Part shown: positions 48,641 through 61,424 of the stretch, in pieces
How the letters are laid out: every line of letters starts with the position of its first letter
Numbering within the stretch: the stretch's first letter is position 1
DNA from: Quercus robur
Lineage: Eukaryota; Streptophyta; Magnoliopsida; Fagales; Fagaceae
Length of the DNA: 64,000 bases
Assembly (NCBI RefSeq): GCF_932294415.1
Contig: NC_065544.1
Coordinates: 18,327,351-18,391,350, forward strand
Direction: 5' to 3'
Translations under genes and position numbers: made by a program
The notes under the pieces: model-generated
What the model saw: only the letters and a program-made list of their open reading frames with translations
Told to the model about the DNA's origin: nothing
Database searches by the model: none

Positions 48641-49138
48641 TTTTTTTAGGGTAATGGTTAACAATCCAATTAAAGAAAGTTTTTATGGGAAAAGAAAAAA
48701 AAAAGTAATTAATGTTTTGACAGTTTTTTCCATTTTCCAAAAAAGTAATGCCAAAATTTTCCTAAAATTAATTGATAACATTTTCTAAAAAAAAAATTTT
48801 TCATTGATAACTATTCTAATACGGGCACCCGTTAGCATGACCTATTATTAATATCATATACAAAAAAAATCATGCCATGTTGCTATTAATTATGGTCATT
48901 ATTTCAAATTATTAGCTGTCATTGTTTGGGAATATTACCCCTCTTGGTATGGAGCTAGTATCTTATGTGCCCGGGATATGAGATTTATGTCTCATTAATA
49001 TGTGTAGGGCTTACATGTCATGAGACATAAGTCTCATAGGTTGAGTGCATACAAAACTTTCACTGGGTGTGGAGTTTGAGCTGTTTCAAACTAGATACAA
49101 GTTAACTTCAGTGTACTGGAATTGATACTGTAAGGACC

Positions 49139-49923
49139 TAGTTTGAACTTTTAACCCAACAAATGTATGGACTTAAACCCAAAAAGCCCAAAGTAATAAA
49201 TTTGTAGAGAATGTGTTGGAAAACTGGGTTTTAGTGAATTAAGTAACCGACCTATGGATTTTGATGACATAAAAAGAAAGATAATAGACGTTCACTAAAG
49301 AAAAAAAGTCCCTGGCCAAGTTCGAGGAGACTGATTCTTAAATATTATTCTCAAAGCTTTACTACAAGTCTGGTTCTAGATTGCTACAATGTTTCTTCTA
49401 TTTTTCTTCTTTTTCCCTCCCCCTTTAGAAGGAGGGTCTCTCCCATTATATAGCCCTCTTTGGGCCATCTTGATCCCACACTTGTTGATTATCTGAACCT
49501 TTATTTGAGTACTTGTCACATCAGACACTCACTTTGGCTTTTTGTGAGTTGCGGTTGTCAAGGCAGTACTGTTCAAGGGTCTTCTCCACATAAATGCGGC
49601 CAGAAAAATAGATGCAATGCATTCAATGCGGTGGTAGCAGCTTTCCCTTAGATATTTTTTGGGGTTTCCTTATCTCTTGCACGTTTCTGGGGTACGTCCT
49701 TGTCACTAATTTTTCTTGGAAGGTCGCCTTGATCATTAGGATCTGTGTTTAACCTATTCTTAGCTGGTTCGAGGAGACACTCCTCCTCGGATCACCTTCC
49801 CATCCATGCTCTGTTAGTAAAGTCTAACTCAAACCATTTTGTACTGCTTGCTTGTCTTCGGATTACTTACCTCTTCGGACAAGACCCAAGGCCCAGTATG
49901 TGATTTGAGCCCCTAACCCCACC
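49139..49923. mobile_element. Solo LTR
   Basis: Starts TGTAAGGACCTAG, ends CCCCACC (last base changed from the usual CA). Flanked by a perfect 5-bp duplication GATAC (49134-49138 and 49924-49928). It shares its end sequences and general design with the LTRs at 29484 and 62252 but is otherwise well diverged. No internal region is present. Confidence 0.78.
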
Positions 49924-49928
49924 GATAC

Positions 49929-52900
49929 GATATAGACACATGTTTAATTTTTGCTAAGTGTTTGCATTGTGTAGAGTACTGAAGCTAACCCCTATCCAAT
50001 CCCTATATATATTGATTATGAATAATAAAATTTACCATTGTTTTCTAATTTTTTTTTTTTTAAATGAAGATATGAATCACCTATAAAATCAAATGGTTTT
50101 TCATATAAAATGAGTTTGTTATTACTATTGAGAGGGTTGTTTTTTGGAAACACATACTCTTAGTGTGGAAATAGTGTCGTCGAATAGATGTGGAGAAATT
50201 TTAAGGAGATTGGAGTAAATACCCAAGCTAGCATTAACATTTTTCACTATATATATATATATATATATAATAAATAGAGGCAAACTTACTGAAATCTTTA
50301 AGTAACAAATAGTAAGCATGTCTATTTACATATTTATTAAAAATGAATAAAAATAGGATTATAAATAAAAAATGAAGTTTTACAAAATTATAAAGTAATT
50401 AATTAAAAGAAATGAGATAGAGCAAATGCATAGTAAGAAATGTTATATTTACAATATTTTCACAACAAATCATACGTGACAGATTGTTACCGATTGTTAT
50501 TGGTTGACAAAAACGTAATTTTAGTGGTAGATTTAAATTAAAACCAATAATAATTAACAACCTATGAATTATTGTAAAAATGTAATGATCGTAGCACTTT
50601 CCAATATATAGTTACAACAATTCGAAGAAGGGAAAGAAATTCTAAAATGCACCAAAATAGTGAATGACTCATCAAAACATATGTTCTTGAATCCAATAAG
50701 AGGAAGGGAAATGAATTCTAAAATGTACCAAACTAGTGAGATGGATGTTTTGCAATGGTCACAAATAATCTCATATAGTCGAAGAGAGCTGAATAGCAAG
50801 AGTTCTATGCCTCCATGACATTGCAATTGCAAGTTTCCAATTCATCCATCCTTAAAATAATGTGAGCATGTAATTATTATTTATTTTATTGTAATAATTA
50901 ATTGTTAATAATAATAAATAGCTACTTGCTCATGGAAAAGGACATTCACAGATCACAGCCTTGTGATGTATGGAGGGCAGTTTATGAAGGGGAGGGTGGT
51001 CCTTTACGTGGATTTCCACTAATACCCCTTTTGACATTCTTACCTCAAAGTTTACAAAATTAAATGTTTATCCGCTATTTATTGAAGCTGGTACGTGTTT
51101 ATCTTGTCCTACTTTCCTGCAAAGTTGTGAGTGATATAATCCTATAACCAGTATATTGGCACGTTTTCACGTAGAGATTTTTTTTTTTGGGTTAAAATGC
51201 AAAAAAAAAATTTGGTTCTTTAACATATAGCAAATGTTTTTCAATTAAGATTTTTCTATCAACATTTGCTATATATTATGGTTAATTTAAAAAAAAAAAA
51301 ATTCAAAATTTTTAAATAAAAAAAACTCAATTAATGATTGAAAAACATCTTTCAGTTTTTTTTTTTTTATAATTTTTTAACAAAAATTGTCGAAAAAGTC
51401 TTAATTGAATAAATCGAAAATTTAGAAGACTAAAATAAATAAAAATAAAGTTAGAAAATTAAAATCAAACATGAAGAAATATAGAAGTTCACCTTTGAAT
51501 TTTAACTTAATTTTTTTAAAAGAAAGATATGGAGATTATTTGTTGTCAATGTCATCACTCATCAATTTGCAAGTTGGAAAGTTATTGGACAGGTAGTAGT
51601 TGCTTTAATGAAGGCAAACTCATCACTCATTGTTGGAAAGTTTCGTTTTTTTATGAAGGCAAACGTATAAATTTCAAAACAACAGAGAGAAACAATTTTA
51701 TGGCGGTACAACTCAATATATGATGAGTGATGACTGATGATTACACAGTTGCAATAATATCCTCAAGACTTGTGCTCATCTCAATTCTTTTAAATTACCT
51801 AAATTACTGGATGATGTATATAACAGTCTATTTTCTTCTCTTAATTATAAACCCCATTCTCCCAGTTAATATTAGACTAGTACATAAAACACTGAAACTC
51901 GTAGTTGGAGGAATATCCTTCCCCTCAAGACTGGATCTAAGATCTAATAACCCAATGCCATTATGGATCACATACATGAACTTTACATCTCTTTCTTCTT
52001 GTCAAGACTAGACTATTAATTGTTACCTGTAGAGGACGGCCTAGCTAGGCCCCCTTCTAAACCTTAGATCCACCGCTGTCTACTTCAATGATTTGAAGAT
52101 ATTTCATTTCACCATCTAGGATTGGAAACTACCAAAAACCTACCTCAATAAACTTGAGACCTCACCATAGGGTCGTACAGTGAGATTGATAAGTTCATAT
52201 CAAAAACTTTTTCTTTTTTTTTTCAAAAAAAAAAAAAGAAAAGGTCGAACTCGAATTTCGTATGGACTACATGAAGTTCCTAAAATAACATATCACCTTG
52301 TTTCGACTATTGTTTGCAATATGATTCGAAAAATCAAGGAACAATGTGGGCAAAAACTCACTTCAAAAAACACCACTATGCTTAATAATAACTCAATTGA
52401 GGAGCACATAAAAAGAGGTAGTTATTATTATTTTTAAATGATTATAATATGCTACTAACTCAGTAGATCATACATTTTTTTCTCTAAACCCTCAAGTACG
52501 TTACGTATGAGAATGTGTCAATTCAGCTACAAAACCTTTGACAATCAAGATAGTTAGTTAAAGTCATTTCTAAAATAATTCTTATTTTCCACTTGTATTG
52601 GAGAAACATATGAGAAAATAGGGTTACAATCGTGTTTATATAATCTATTATGTGAGAAAAGTATTGTTTTGCTCACTATGCTCTACTCCCCTGGGCTACA
52701 CCCGCAATGCCTCCAAGTCAATGGTTCAATATCAAATATGAGCCAACTCTAACGCATAGAAATTAGGTAATTATAAAAAAAAGATTTTTTTGGAATTAAT
52801 TTCAAGATGCTTACTAGAAATTTTAAACACAATATCTCATAGCTGTTATGAAATCTTAGGAAATGCAAACCTTAGCCCCAACACTCCCATAAAAGTAGTT

Positions 52901-52984
52901 ATCCATTCCTTTATCAGTTGTAGCAATACACTTATTCACGAATGAACATATTAATAAAAGTAGAATATAGTAAACAGAAAGAAA
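49929..52984. other. Spacer with a MITE, no gene recognised
   Basis: A MITE spans about 50440-50600. Its ends 'ttacaatattttcacaacaa' and, inverted, 'ttgtaaaaatgtaatg' flank an internal palindrome around 'aaccaataa'. A (TA)n tract lies at about 50250-50268. Short frames at 51529-52011 have no recognised domain. Confidence 0.45.
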
Positions 52985-53170
52985 TATCCATCAACACGGC
53001 AAATGGCCTACTGGTAAAGAACTTGGGCCAGCAAGACTTTCGCCTTGAGTTTGAGTCTCCCTCCCATTAATGAGAGCGTTATTGTGTCTATCTCCTTCTT
53101 GGTTGTCTTGAACGTATTGGGTCTCATACCTACGCATTTTTTTTATTCTCTTTAACCCAATAAAAAAATG
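52985..53170 (+). mobile_element. Possible SINE
   Basis: An A-box-like 'tggcctactggtaaagaac' (about 53004) and a B-box-like 'gagtttgagtctccc' (about 53047) at suitable spacing are followed by about 110 bases and an A-rich tail (about 53160-53180). It does not fold as a tRNA. Family not recognised. Confidence 0.45.
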
Positions 53171-53914
53171 AAAAAAGAAAGACAGAAATATCCTATTAGT
53201 TTTATTTATATATATATATAATAAAAAATGTTCTATTAGTAAGAGTTCGGTTAGCAAATTCCATTTATTAATAAATTATTTTATATTTTTTTTTATAAAA
53301 ATTAAAACAATTATTATAAAATTTAGTTTTTTTTTTTTTAAATTTTTTCATAAGAAATTTACTAAAAGGCACCCATTAGTAAAATTTTAGTAGTATTTGA
53401 ACAGTATGCACAAGCAGTCAGATGCACATAAAAGTTGGAAGATGGAACCTGTCCAGAAAAGATAAGGGAAATGGGAGGGATGGGGGTACCGTTGACGGCA
53501 CGGTATATAAAAACGAGAGAATAGCCGATCGAAAAGGAACAAAAGTATGGTGTCAGAAAAATAATATGAGACAATGAGTGTCGGGTGAGTGACAATTGCT
53601 ACTAGTACAACGTGGTCCATGCTATTATGCCAGAGCCAAAGCCACTGCCACATCACAATCGCAATCAAGCCCACACATCTCACGTGTGCTGTTCACTGTT
53701 CAGTCATCACTGGTGCAGTGTTACGAATCACACTGATTATAATAAAATAAAAGAGCACGGATCACAAATTTTGTCACACCTATATACGGTGGAGTTTTAC
53801 ATTCATTGTTTTTATTCTACTATTCATTACTTGTTGCACAAGTTAGTTGCGGTAAAAATTGTGATTAGCAACAAAAGTTTTTTCCTTCACTTTGTCGTAT
53901 GTGCTCTCTGTAGA
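53171..53914. other. Spacer, no gene recognised
   Basis: AT-rich, then a moderately GC-balanced part (53400-53780) with no supported reading frame. Confidence 0.35.
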
Positions 53915-54119
53915 TAGGGGTGGCAATTTTTATCCATATCCATGAACCCACCCATTACCCACCTTATTTGGATAAGTCTTAACCCAACCCATTTGAATAT
54001 TTGGGTTAAATGGGTAAAGACCCATTTGGTTATTTAATTAGATGGGTCTAAATGGATAATCCCACTAATACCCACTAAACCCATCTAAAATTTAAATAAA
54101 CAACATAAAATCTAAATTT

Positions 54120-55885
54120 CTAGAAAATGACTAAAATACCCCTGAAACTTAAAAAATGACCAAAATACTACCAAAACCCAAAAAATCACCAAAATACCCC
54201 CGAAACCTAAAAAATGACCAAAATACCTCCCAAAACCTAAAAATTACCAAAATACCCCCAAAACCAAAAAAATGACCAAAATATCCTTGAAACCCAAAAA
54301 ATGACCAAAATACCCCCAAAACCCAGCAAATGACCAAAATACCCCCCCCAAAACCTAAAAATGACCAAAATACCCTCAAAATCCAAAAAATGACCAAAAT
54401 ACCTCTGAAATCCAAAAAATGACCAAAATACCCCTAAAACCTAAAAATTACTAAAATACCACCAAAACTGACTAAAATACCCCCGAAACCTAAAAATGAC
54501 CAAAATACCTCCAAAACCCAAAAAATGACCAAAATACCCCTAAAACCTAAAAATGACCAAAATACCTCCAAAACCCAAAAAATGACAAAAATACCCTCGA
54601 AACCCAAAAAATGACCAAAATTCTCCCAAAACCCAAAAAATGACCAAAATACCCCCAAAACCCACAAAATGACCAAAATACCTCCAAAATCCAAAAAATG
54701 ACCAAAATACCTCTGAAACCCAAAAAATGACAAAAATACCCCTAAAACCTAAAAATTACTAAAATACCACCAAAACCCAAAAACTGACCAAAATACCCCC
54801 GAAATCTAAAAATGACCGAAATACCTCCAAAACCCAAAAAAAAAACCAAAATACCCTTGAAACCCAAAAAATGACCAAAATACTTCTGAAACCCAAAAAA
54901 TGACCAAAATACCTCCAAAATCCAAAAAATGACAAAAATACCCTCGAAACCCAAAAAATGACCAAAATTCCCCCAAAACCCAAAAAATGACCAAAATACC
55001 CCCAAAACCCACAAAATGACCAAAATACCTCCAAAATCTCTAAAATGAGCAAAATACCCCCCAAAACCTCTCAAATGTCCAAAATATCCCCAAAACCCAA
55101 AAACTGACCAAAATACCCTCAAAACCCAAAAAATGACCAAAATACCCCCAAAACCCACAAAATGAGAAAAAAACCTCCAAAACCTCTAAAATGAGCAAAA
55201 TACCCACCCACCCCCCCCCCCAAAAAACCTCTAAAATGTCCAAAATATCCCCAAAACCCAAAAATTACCAAAATACCCTAAAAACCCAAAAAATGACCAA
55301 AATGCTTCATAAACCTAAAAAATGACCAAAATACCCCCTAAACCTTAAAAATGACCGAAATACCTTTGAAACCTTAAAATTACCAAAAATACCTCCGAAA
55401 CCTAAAAAATGACCAAAATACCTCTGAAACCTGTAAAATGATTAAAATACCCCAAGACCTAAAAAATGACTAAAATAACCCCAAAACCAATTACAATGTC
55501 CAAAAAACCTAAAAAAAATGGCCAAAATACCCCTAAAACCTAACAATTACCAAAATACGCCCTAAACTTAAAAAATTACCAAAATACTCCTTAAACCTAA
55601 AAAATTACCAAAATACTCCATAAACCTAAAAAATGACCGAAATACCTCTAAAACCTAAAAAATAACTGAAATACCCCAGAAACCTAAAAAAATTACCAAA
55701 ATACCCTGAAACCTAAAAAATGATCGAAATACCCCCAAAAACCTAAAAAAAATGACCAAAATAACCCCAGAACCTAAAAAAATGATCGATAAAAACCCCT
55801 GAAACGCAAATTATGACCAAAATGCCCCTAAACATGTAAGATGACCAAAATACACCTGAAACATCTAAAATTACTGAAATAGAGG
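54120..55885. repeat. Minisatellite, left arm (~28-bp unit)
   Basis: About 60 units of the type 'aaaaatgaccaaaatacccc' plus about 8 variable bases. Units differ by point changes and 1-2 base indels. C/A-rich on the plus strand. The long open frames across it on the minus strand are products of the repeat, not genes. Confidence 0.9.
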
Positions 55886-57010
55886 TTTCAGGGTATTTTG
55901 GATGTTTCAAGGATATTTTTGACAAATTAAAGATTCTAAGAGTCTTTCATTCATTTTATAGGTTTCGAGGGAATTTCGGTAATTTTTTAGGTTTCGGGGT
56001 TATTTTGATCATCTTTTAGATTCTAAGGGTATTTTAGCCATTTTTTAGGTTATGAGGGCATTTCTGTCATCTTTTAGTTTTAGGGTTATTTCGGTAAATT
56101 TCTAGGGTTCAGAAGTATTTTGGTAATTTTTAGGTTTTGGGGTATTTCAGTAATTTTTTAGGTTTCGGTGGTATTTTGGTCATTTTTAGGTTTCGATGGT
56201 ATTTTGGTCATTTTTCGGGTTTCAAGAGTATTTGGTATTTTTTGAGTTTCGGGGGTATTTTGGTATTTTTTGAGGTTTTGGGGGTATTTTGGTCATTTTT
56301 AGGTTTTGGGGGTATTTTGATAATTTTTTGGGTTTCGAGGGTATTTTGGTAATTTTTAGGTTTTGGGGGGTATTTTGGTCAGTTTTTGGGTTTCGGGGGT
56401 ATTTTAGTAATTTTTTAGGTTTCGGGGCATTTTGGTCATTTTTTGGGTTTCGGGGGTATTTTGGCCATTTTTTGGGTTTCGGGGGTATTTTGGTCATTTT
56501 TAGGTTTCGGGGGTATTTTTGTAATTTTTTGGGTTTTAGGGGTATTTTGGTAATTTTTAGGTTTTGGGGGTATTTTGGTCATTTTTTGGATTTTGGGGGT
56601 ACTTTGTTCATTTTTTGGGTTTCGGAGGTAGTTTGGTCATTTTTTTGGGTTTCGAGGGTATTTTGGTAATTTTTAGGTTTTGGGGGTATTTTGGTCATTT
56701 TTTAGGTTTTGGGGGGTATTTTGGTAATTTTTAGGTTTCGGGGGTATTTTGGTCATTTTTTGAGTTTTTGGGGTATTTTGGTCATTTTTTGGGTTTTAGG
56801 GGATATTTTGGTCATTTTAGTGGTTTTTTATGAATATTTGGTGATTTTAGAGATATCAGAGGTATTTTGGTCATTTTAGAGGTTTCATGGGTGTTTTGGG
56901 ATAATTTTAAAGCTTTTTGGTATAATTTTGGATGTCCAAGGGTATATTGGTAATTTTGGAAGATTAGGGGTATTTGCATCATTTTAGGTATTTATGGGTA
57001 TTTTGGAGGT
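55886..57010. repeat. Minisatellite, right arm (inverted)
   Basis: The same unit as the left arm in reverse complement ('ggtattttggtcattttt' with 'aggtttcggg'), G/T-rich on the plus strand, about 38 units. The orientation switch occurs at about 55880. Confidence 0.9.
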
Positions 57011-57753
57011 CAAGAGGGTATTCAAGTAGTTTTAGAAATATTTGGGTCATATTGGGTTAAATGGGTGGGTTACTAATTAAATGGGTTGGGTTGGTAATGG
57101 ATAATTAATTTATATATAAACGGGTCATAAATGGATAAATGGGTAATTATACACCCAACCCATCTATGACCCAACCCATTTATGACCCAACCCGCCCGTT
57201 TGCCACCCCTATCCACCACCATTGTTCCACCTCCACAGGTTGCCGGCAGAAAAAAAATAAAATAAAATAAATAAAGCCGAACTGTTTTTATTTGTGAGTA
57301 CTCTCTTTCTATTTTTCCTTTCTTTTCTGTTGTGAGTGCATTTTTTTTTTTTATCTGGTCTGACTCTCTCCAGAACTCTACGTTTCTTTTCTGGTCTTAC
57401 ATTTTTCTTTGGTGATGGTTGTTTTTTTTTTTTTTTTCAAATACTCTGGATAGTTGAATAATTTTGGTAGCTTATGCTGAATCATTCATTTATTTAAGTA
57501 GTCTATTCATTGGTCTACTGGTTGGTTGTTAGTGCTTCGTTTTCTATTACTTGATTCATTCATTTTTCTTTGGTGATGGTTTTTTTTTTAATTAAAAAAA
57601 AAAAAAAAAAAAAGCGTTCTATGTGTATGATCAAATGCCGCTTAGAAGTTCTTATCTTTCTTTTCCTATATTAATTTTGTATTCCATATGGGTTTTCTAC
57701 ATGTTTTTATGTAGGGCTCTAATGAAGCTATGCTGCTCTAATTGGGTTTACAG

Positions 57754-58025
57754 GTCCTTTATCCGCAATTGGATCCATACTCACAGGAATTGACTACATA
57801 GGTCTAGGCCGTGTGATGGTGTTTGCTAATGGGGGATTACTCCCAAGCTTTGGAAGAATTATCAAGAGAGCAATAAGGTTGGAGACACGAAAAGGCAGTC
57901 ACGGGGTTGCAATTGCATATGTTGATGTGGTCAGCACAATCATCTTTCAACACTTGAGTTTAACACTTGTGCTAGGCACCCCTAAAATATTGCAGAAGAG
58001 ATTCAGTGCAAAGGGGCTGTTATAA
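57754..58025 (+). CDS. Unrecognised exon-like open frame
   Basis: An open frame runs from an acceptor-like 'gggtttacag' (57744-57753) to TAA (58023-58025), about 90 codons. It begins GPLSAIGSILTGIDYIGLGR and includes ANGGLLPSFGRIIKRAI and GVAIAYVDVVSTIIFQ. The composition (mixed hydrophobic and basic residues, few low-complexity runs) looks more like real protein than the surrounding frames. I do not recognise the family. No upstream coding exon was found. It could be the last exon of a gene or a pseudogene fragment. Confidence 0.35.
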
Positions 58026-60394
58026 AGCAAATGTTCCTCAAAAGTATGCCAGGAGATGAGAGGATTCCTATAGTGCTCATGGATAATGACATTATTTCCC
58101 CCCTCTTTTATAGAAAGAACAAATAAAATAAGATTTGAATTTTTCCTTTGATTGTCCATTTACTTGGCATCGTTATGATTCAAACATATTTCACATTTTG
58201 AGAGGAAAAAAAAAATTAAAATGGATTTCAATGAACAACTTTTTTCTCCTATTAGCTGCCAATCTTATTGAGCAGGTATGAAATCGAAATGTTTCTCCTG
58301 GAAAATTAAGTACCCCATTGATTTCTTGTAATGACTTTCTATGATTGTCAAACAACTTTCTGAAAAAAGTAGATTTCAATTGTAAATAATTTAAGTGGTT
58401 ACAATGTGCTAGCCTTTCAATTTGAAAATTATAGGGTATGTTTGGAAGGCCTGACAACTATTTGCAAAGTGCAAGCATGTTCTGAAATTGTTAGAATTTT
58501 ATGTTAAAACGTGGTCTTTGGTGAGAACAATATTTATTGAGATTTGCTATTATAAATTAGTAGATTTCGATAGTTTTGTTTCAATTGTGCTAACTCACTG
58601 CTTGTTTTTTTTTTTAATAGAAAATTTCAAAAGCTTGTGCTTATAAAAACAAAGTTATTGACAATTGGGAGGTCATTAAGATTTTGTTTGGACCTATTGT
58701 TCCTTTTACCCGTTGTTTTGCCCTTGACTTACACAGTACTATTTTTGTGTGTAAATGATTAAATTCTAAATGTTGTATTCTAATATATTCACATCTTGCA
58801 GCTTCTTGTCAATTTTCTTGTAGTTGAATATTGCTAGTAGCTTCTGCTTTGATGTAATTGGCTTTGGAATTGGGTAGCCTTTTATTTCCGTAAAATCCAA
58901 TCATTTCTCAGGGGGGAAAAAAAAAAAGAATTTGTTGTTTTTCATTTCTGCATATGCATTTGGTTCATAGTCATGATGCAAGGGTCCATTGTGAGCCTAT
59001 CTTATTAAATTTTGGATCTATCAGTTTGAAGAAATATCACTTTCTGACACTAAGAAATATCACTTTCTGACACTTATCAAACAAAAAAAGAAATATCACT
59101 TTCTGACGATATAATCTATGCCTTCAACAATTTGAGTCCTATTAACTATACTTTTGTACTATATATTTTATTGAGCCAATTTAATTATATAGCAGTACAA
59201 ATCATACTTATATATATATATATATATGAATAAACAATAGTGCAAGAATTATTATACTTTGGGTTCTTTCTTAAGTCAAATAAGAGGAACTAAGTGTGGT
59301 TAAACTTAGTTTACTTAAGTTTGTGTTTTTATTTTTAATTTGTGCCCTTATTCCTATTGTCATGTTTATCAGATACACATACACCTCTACTATGTCATGG
59401 GTGCTGGCAATGACAAGCATGGGAATTATCATGGCTTTGGTTTATTAGAGTGCCATGAATATCTTAGCATCAACCATAAGAAGTGTGTTGTACTTGGAGA
59501 TTTGAGAATTGTAACTCTTTTTTAGGGATTGAATACCTTACTTTCTATGTTTTGATTTTGTAAGATTGATGTGTAAATATGTAAATGTAGCAAAACATGT
59601 TGTACCTTTGGTTCTTTAATTAATTTCTAACACATGATTACATTGATCAATATAATACAAATAATTTTAATATTCAATGTAATACAGTTATAATTTGTCC
59701 TCTCCATTGATAGTGATTACAATGGATGCAGTTTGCAGATAAATGTTAATTGATATACCTAGACTAATCTCATGGATGCTATGATGATATGCAAGTTCTA
59801 ATCAAGTGTGTGAGTGACGATATGTTAATTTGCATCATTTGCATCTTTTAGAGGGTTTAAGGGTATTTTGTGATTTAATAAATAAATAGAATCATTATAA
59901 TGTGAAAAATTGTTAGACCTCAAAAGTGACGTGACAAAGTATTATAAGGTCAACTAATAATCAAACATCTTTAGTTTTTTTAGATTAGTAATCGCTAACT
60001 CGTGTGATGCACTGAATGTGATGCATTCAATAGTTAGCAATTAAATATTTTCAATGTTATAGTTAGTTAAAAATGAATGAAATTCAACATTTAGCTCAAA
60101 AATGCTACTAAAATTAAAATTAGAAAGTTTAAGAAAAATAATAATTGGGAAAATTATTTTATTGATCTTAAATCTAAATTCAAATTTAGGTATCCAAACA
60201 ACGGAATTTCAAATCCTTCATTGTACAAAAAGGCTTAAACAAGGAATTTAAAAATTAATGGATTTTGTAAGTCCTGTAGTCCTTTTGTATCAGATTTTAC
60301 AATGAATTTGTAAAGGTGGGAACTTTAGTCCAAATAACGAAGCTTAGATGGGAATTTTAACTAGTGAGATAAATTATACAACATTGGTAATTTT
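58026..60394. other. Spacer, no gene confirmed
   Basis: AT-rich. A short open segment after an acceptor-like 'gtttatcag' (59372) up to TAG at 59523-59525 (HYVMGAGNDKHGNYHGF-like reading) is not recognised. A Helitron-like 3' end on the minus strand ('gctaactcgtgtgatgcac', about 59990) is decayed. (TA)n at 59207-59226. Confidence 0.35.
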
Positions 60395-60930
60395 AACAAG
60401 TTTGATCCTCGGGTAAGCTTTCGAGGACAAAGTTCGTATCTCTTATTTGTGTACACTTCGGGCATTAAAGACAAGCTTGTTTCTACCAAATTTTCTCATC
60501 CACATTAATGAGGGAGGTTACAGCTTAAATAGGGTTTCTTAATACATCCTAACCTTCCACGTGTAGGGTGGTTAGACAAACTAATTAGATATTTCTGTAC
60601 ATTTGGCTTGTCGAAAGGTAATAGTGATCTTGCTAGTTGGAGAAGCACTGTTCAGAGGTCTTATCCTCATTAATGTGACCAGAGCAGTAGGTAAAGGACA
60701 TTTAATGCGGTGATGAGGTGTTCTGGAGTAGGGAGCTCCCCCCTTGTGTCTACTTTTTCTCCTCCTATCCTGATGTCTTGCTTTCTCTTTAAATTTCCAA
60801 AGTAGATACTGTCCGACCTTGTGACTTTTTCCTCTTCTCGGGTCTCAAGGCTAGAAGTTGTCCTTTTAGTGCTCCCTTTACACACTTCGGCGATCCTTTT
60901 CCTCTATTCATTCTCTTCGGAAACTACTTC
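60395..60930. mobile_element. Decayed LTR-like remnant
   Basis: Shares phrases with the solo LTR at 49139 and the LTRs at 29484 and 62252: 'ccacgtgtagg', 'actgttcagaggtctt' next to 'cattaatg', and 'cctcgg'-like CT-rich stretches. Ends not defined. Confidence 0.45.
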
Positions 60931-61029
60931 CCTATGAATTTCAAATCAAGACTTTTTAAATCTACTAATTTTAAAATTAATGGGTTTCAAATCAAGCAAA
61001 TAGAGTGGTTGTATAACATTTTTATTGTC

Positions 61030-61420
61030 ATTTTGGTCTTGCTAATAGAGATTTCAGGGGGTATTTTGGTCAATTTTAGGTTTTATGGTAATTTCAGTCA
61101 TTTTTTTTAGTTTCAAGGTCATGTGGTCATTTTTTTTGTCTTATGGGTATTTTGGTCATTTTCAAGGTTTCATTATTATTTTGGTAATTTTTTTTAGGTT
61201 TTGTGGTAATTTAGGTCTTTTTTTTTAGTTTTAGGGCCATTTGGTCAATTTTTGTTATTTGGTTTTAAAGGTATTTTGATAATTTTTTAGATTTCATGCT
61301 TATTTTGGTCATTCTATTTTCTTTTCTTTTTTTTTTTCTTTTTTTTTTTTAAGTTTTAGGGCTATTCTAGTCCTTTTTAGGTTCTAAGGGTATTTTGATC
61401 ATTTTTTAGGTTTCAGTGGT
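61030..61420. repeat. Degenerate minisatellite related to 55886-57010
   Basis: Units of the type 'ggtattttggtcatttt' and 'aggtttcatg' recur with more decay. It is directly followed by the 92-bp array. Confidence 0.75.
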
Positions 61421-61424
61421 ATAA

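Larger units (their letters stand above)
53915..57211. mobile_element. TIR element carrying an inverted minisatellite
   Basis: Ends read TAGGGGTGGCAA and, inverted, the same (ending at 57211); subterminal parts with repeated 'aacccatt'/'aatgggtt' are also inverted. This terminus is widespread in plant genomes. The flanking base pattern gives a possible TA duplication but is ambiguous. The interior is almost entirely minisatellite in two opposed arms. No transposase. Confidence 0.65.

Noticed and set aside
54120-55885. Telomere-like CCCTAAA array
   Set aside because: 'ccctaaaacc' occurs but only as part of a ~28-bp unit; the period is wrong.
54149-56669. Several 70-140 codon frames rich in Phe, Trp, Gly and Ile
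   Set aside because: They arise from the 28-bp minisatellite read in different frames, with unit indels switching frame; not genes.
59340-59525. Second exon of the unknown gene at 57.75 kb
   Set aside because: The upstream frame already ends in a stop at 58025, no donor joins them, and the short peptide was not recognised.
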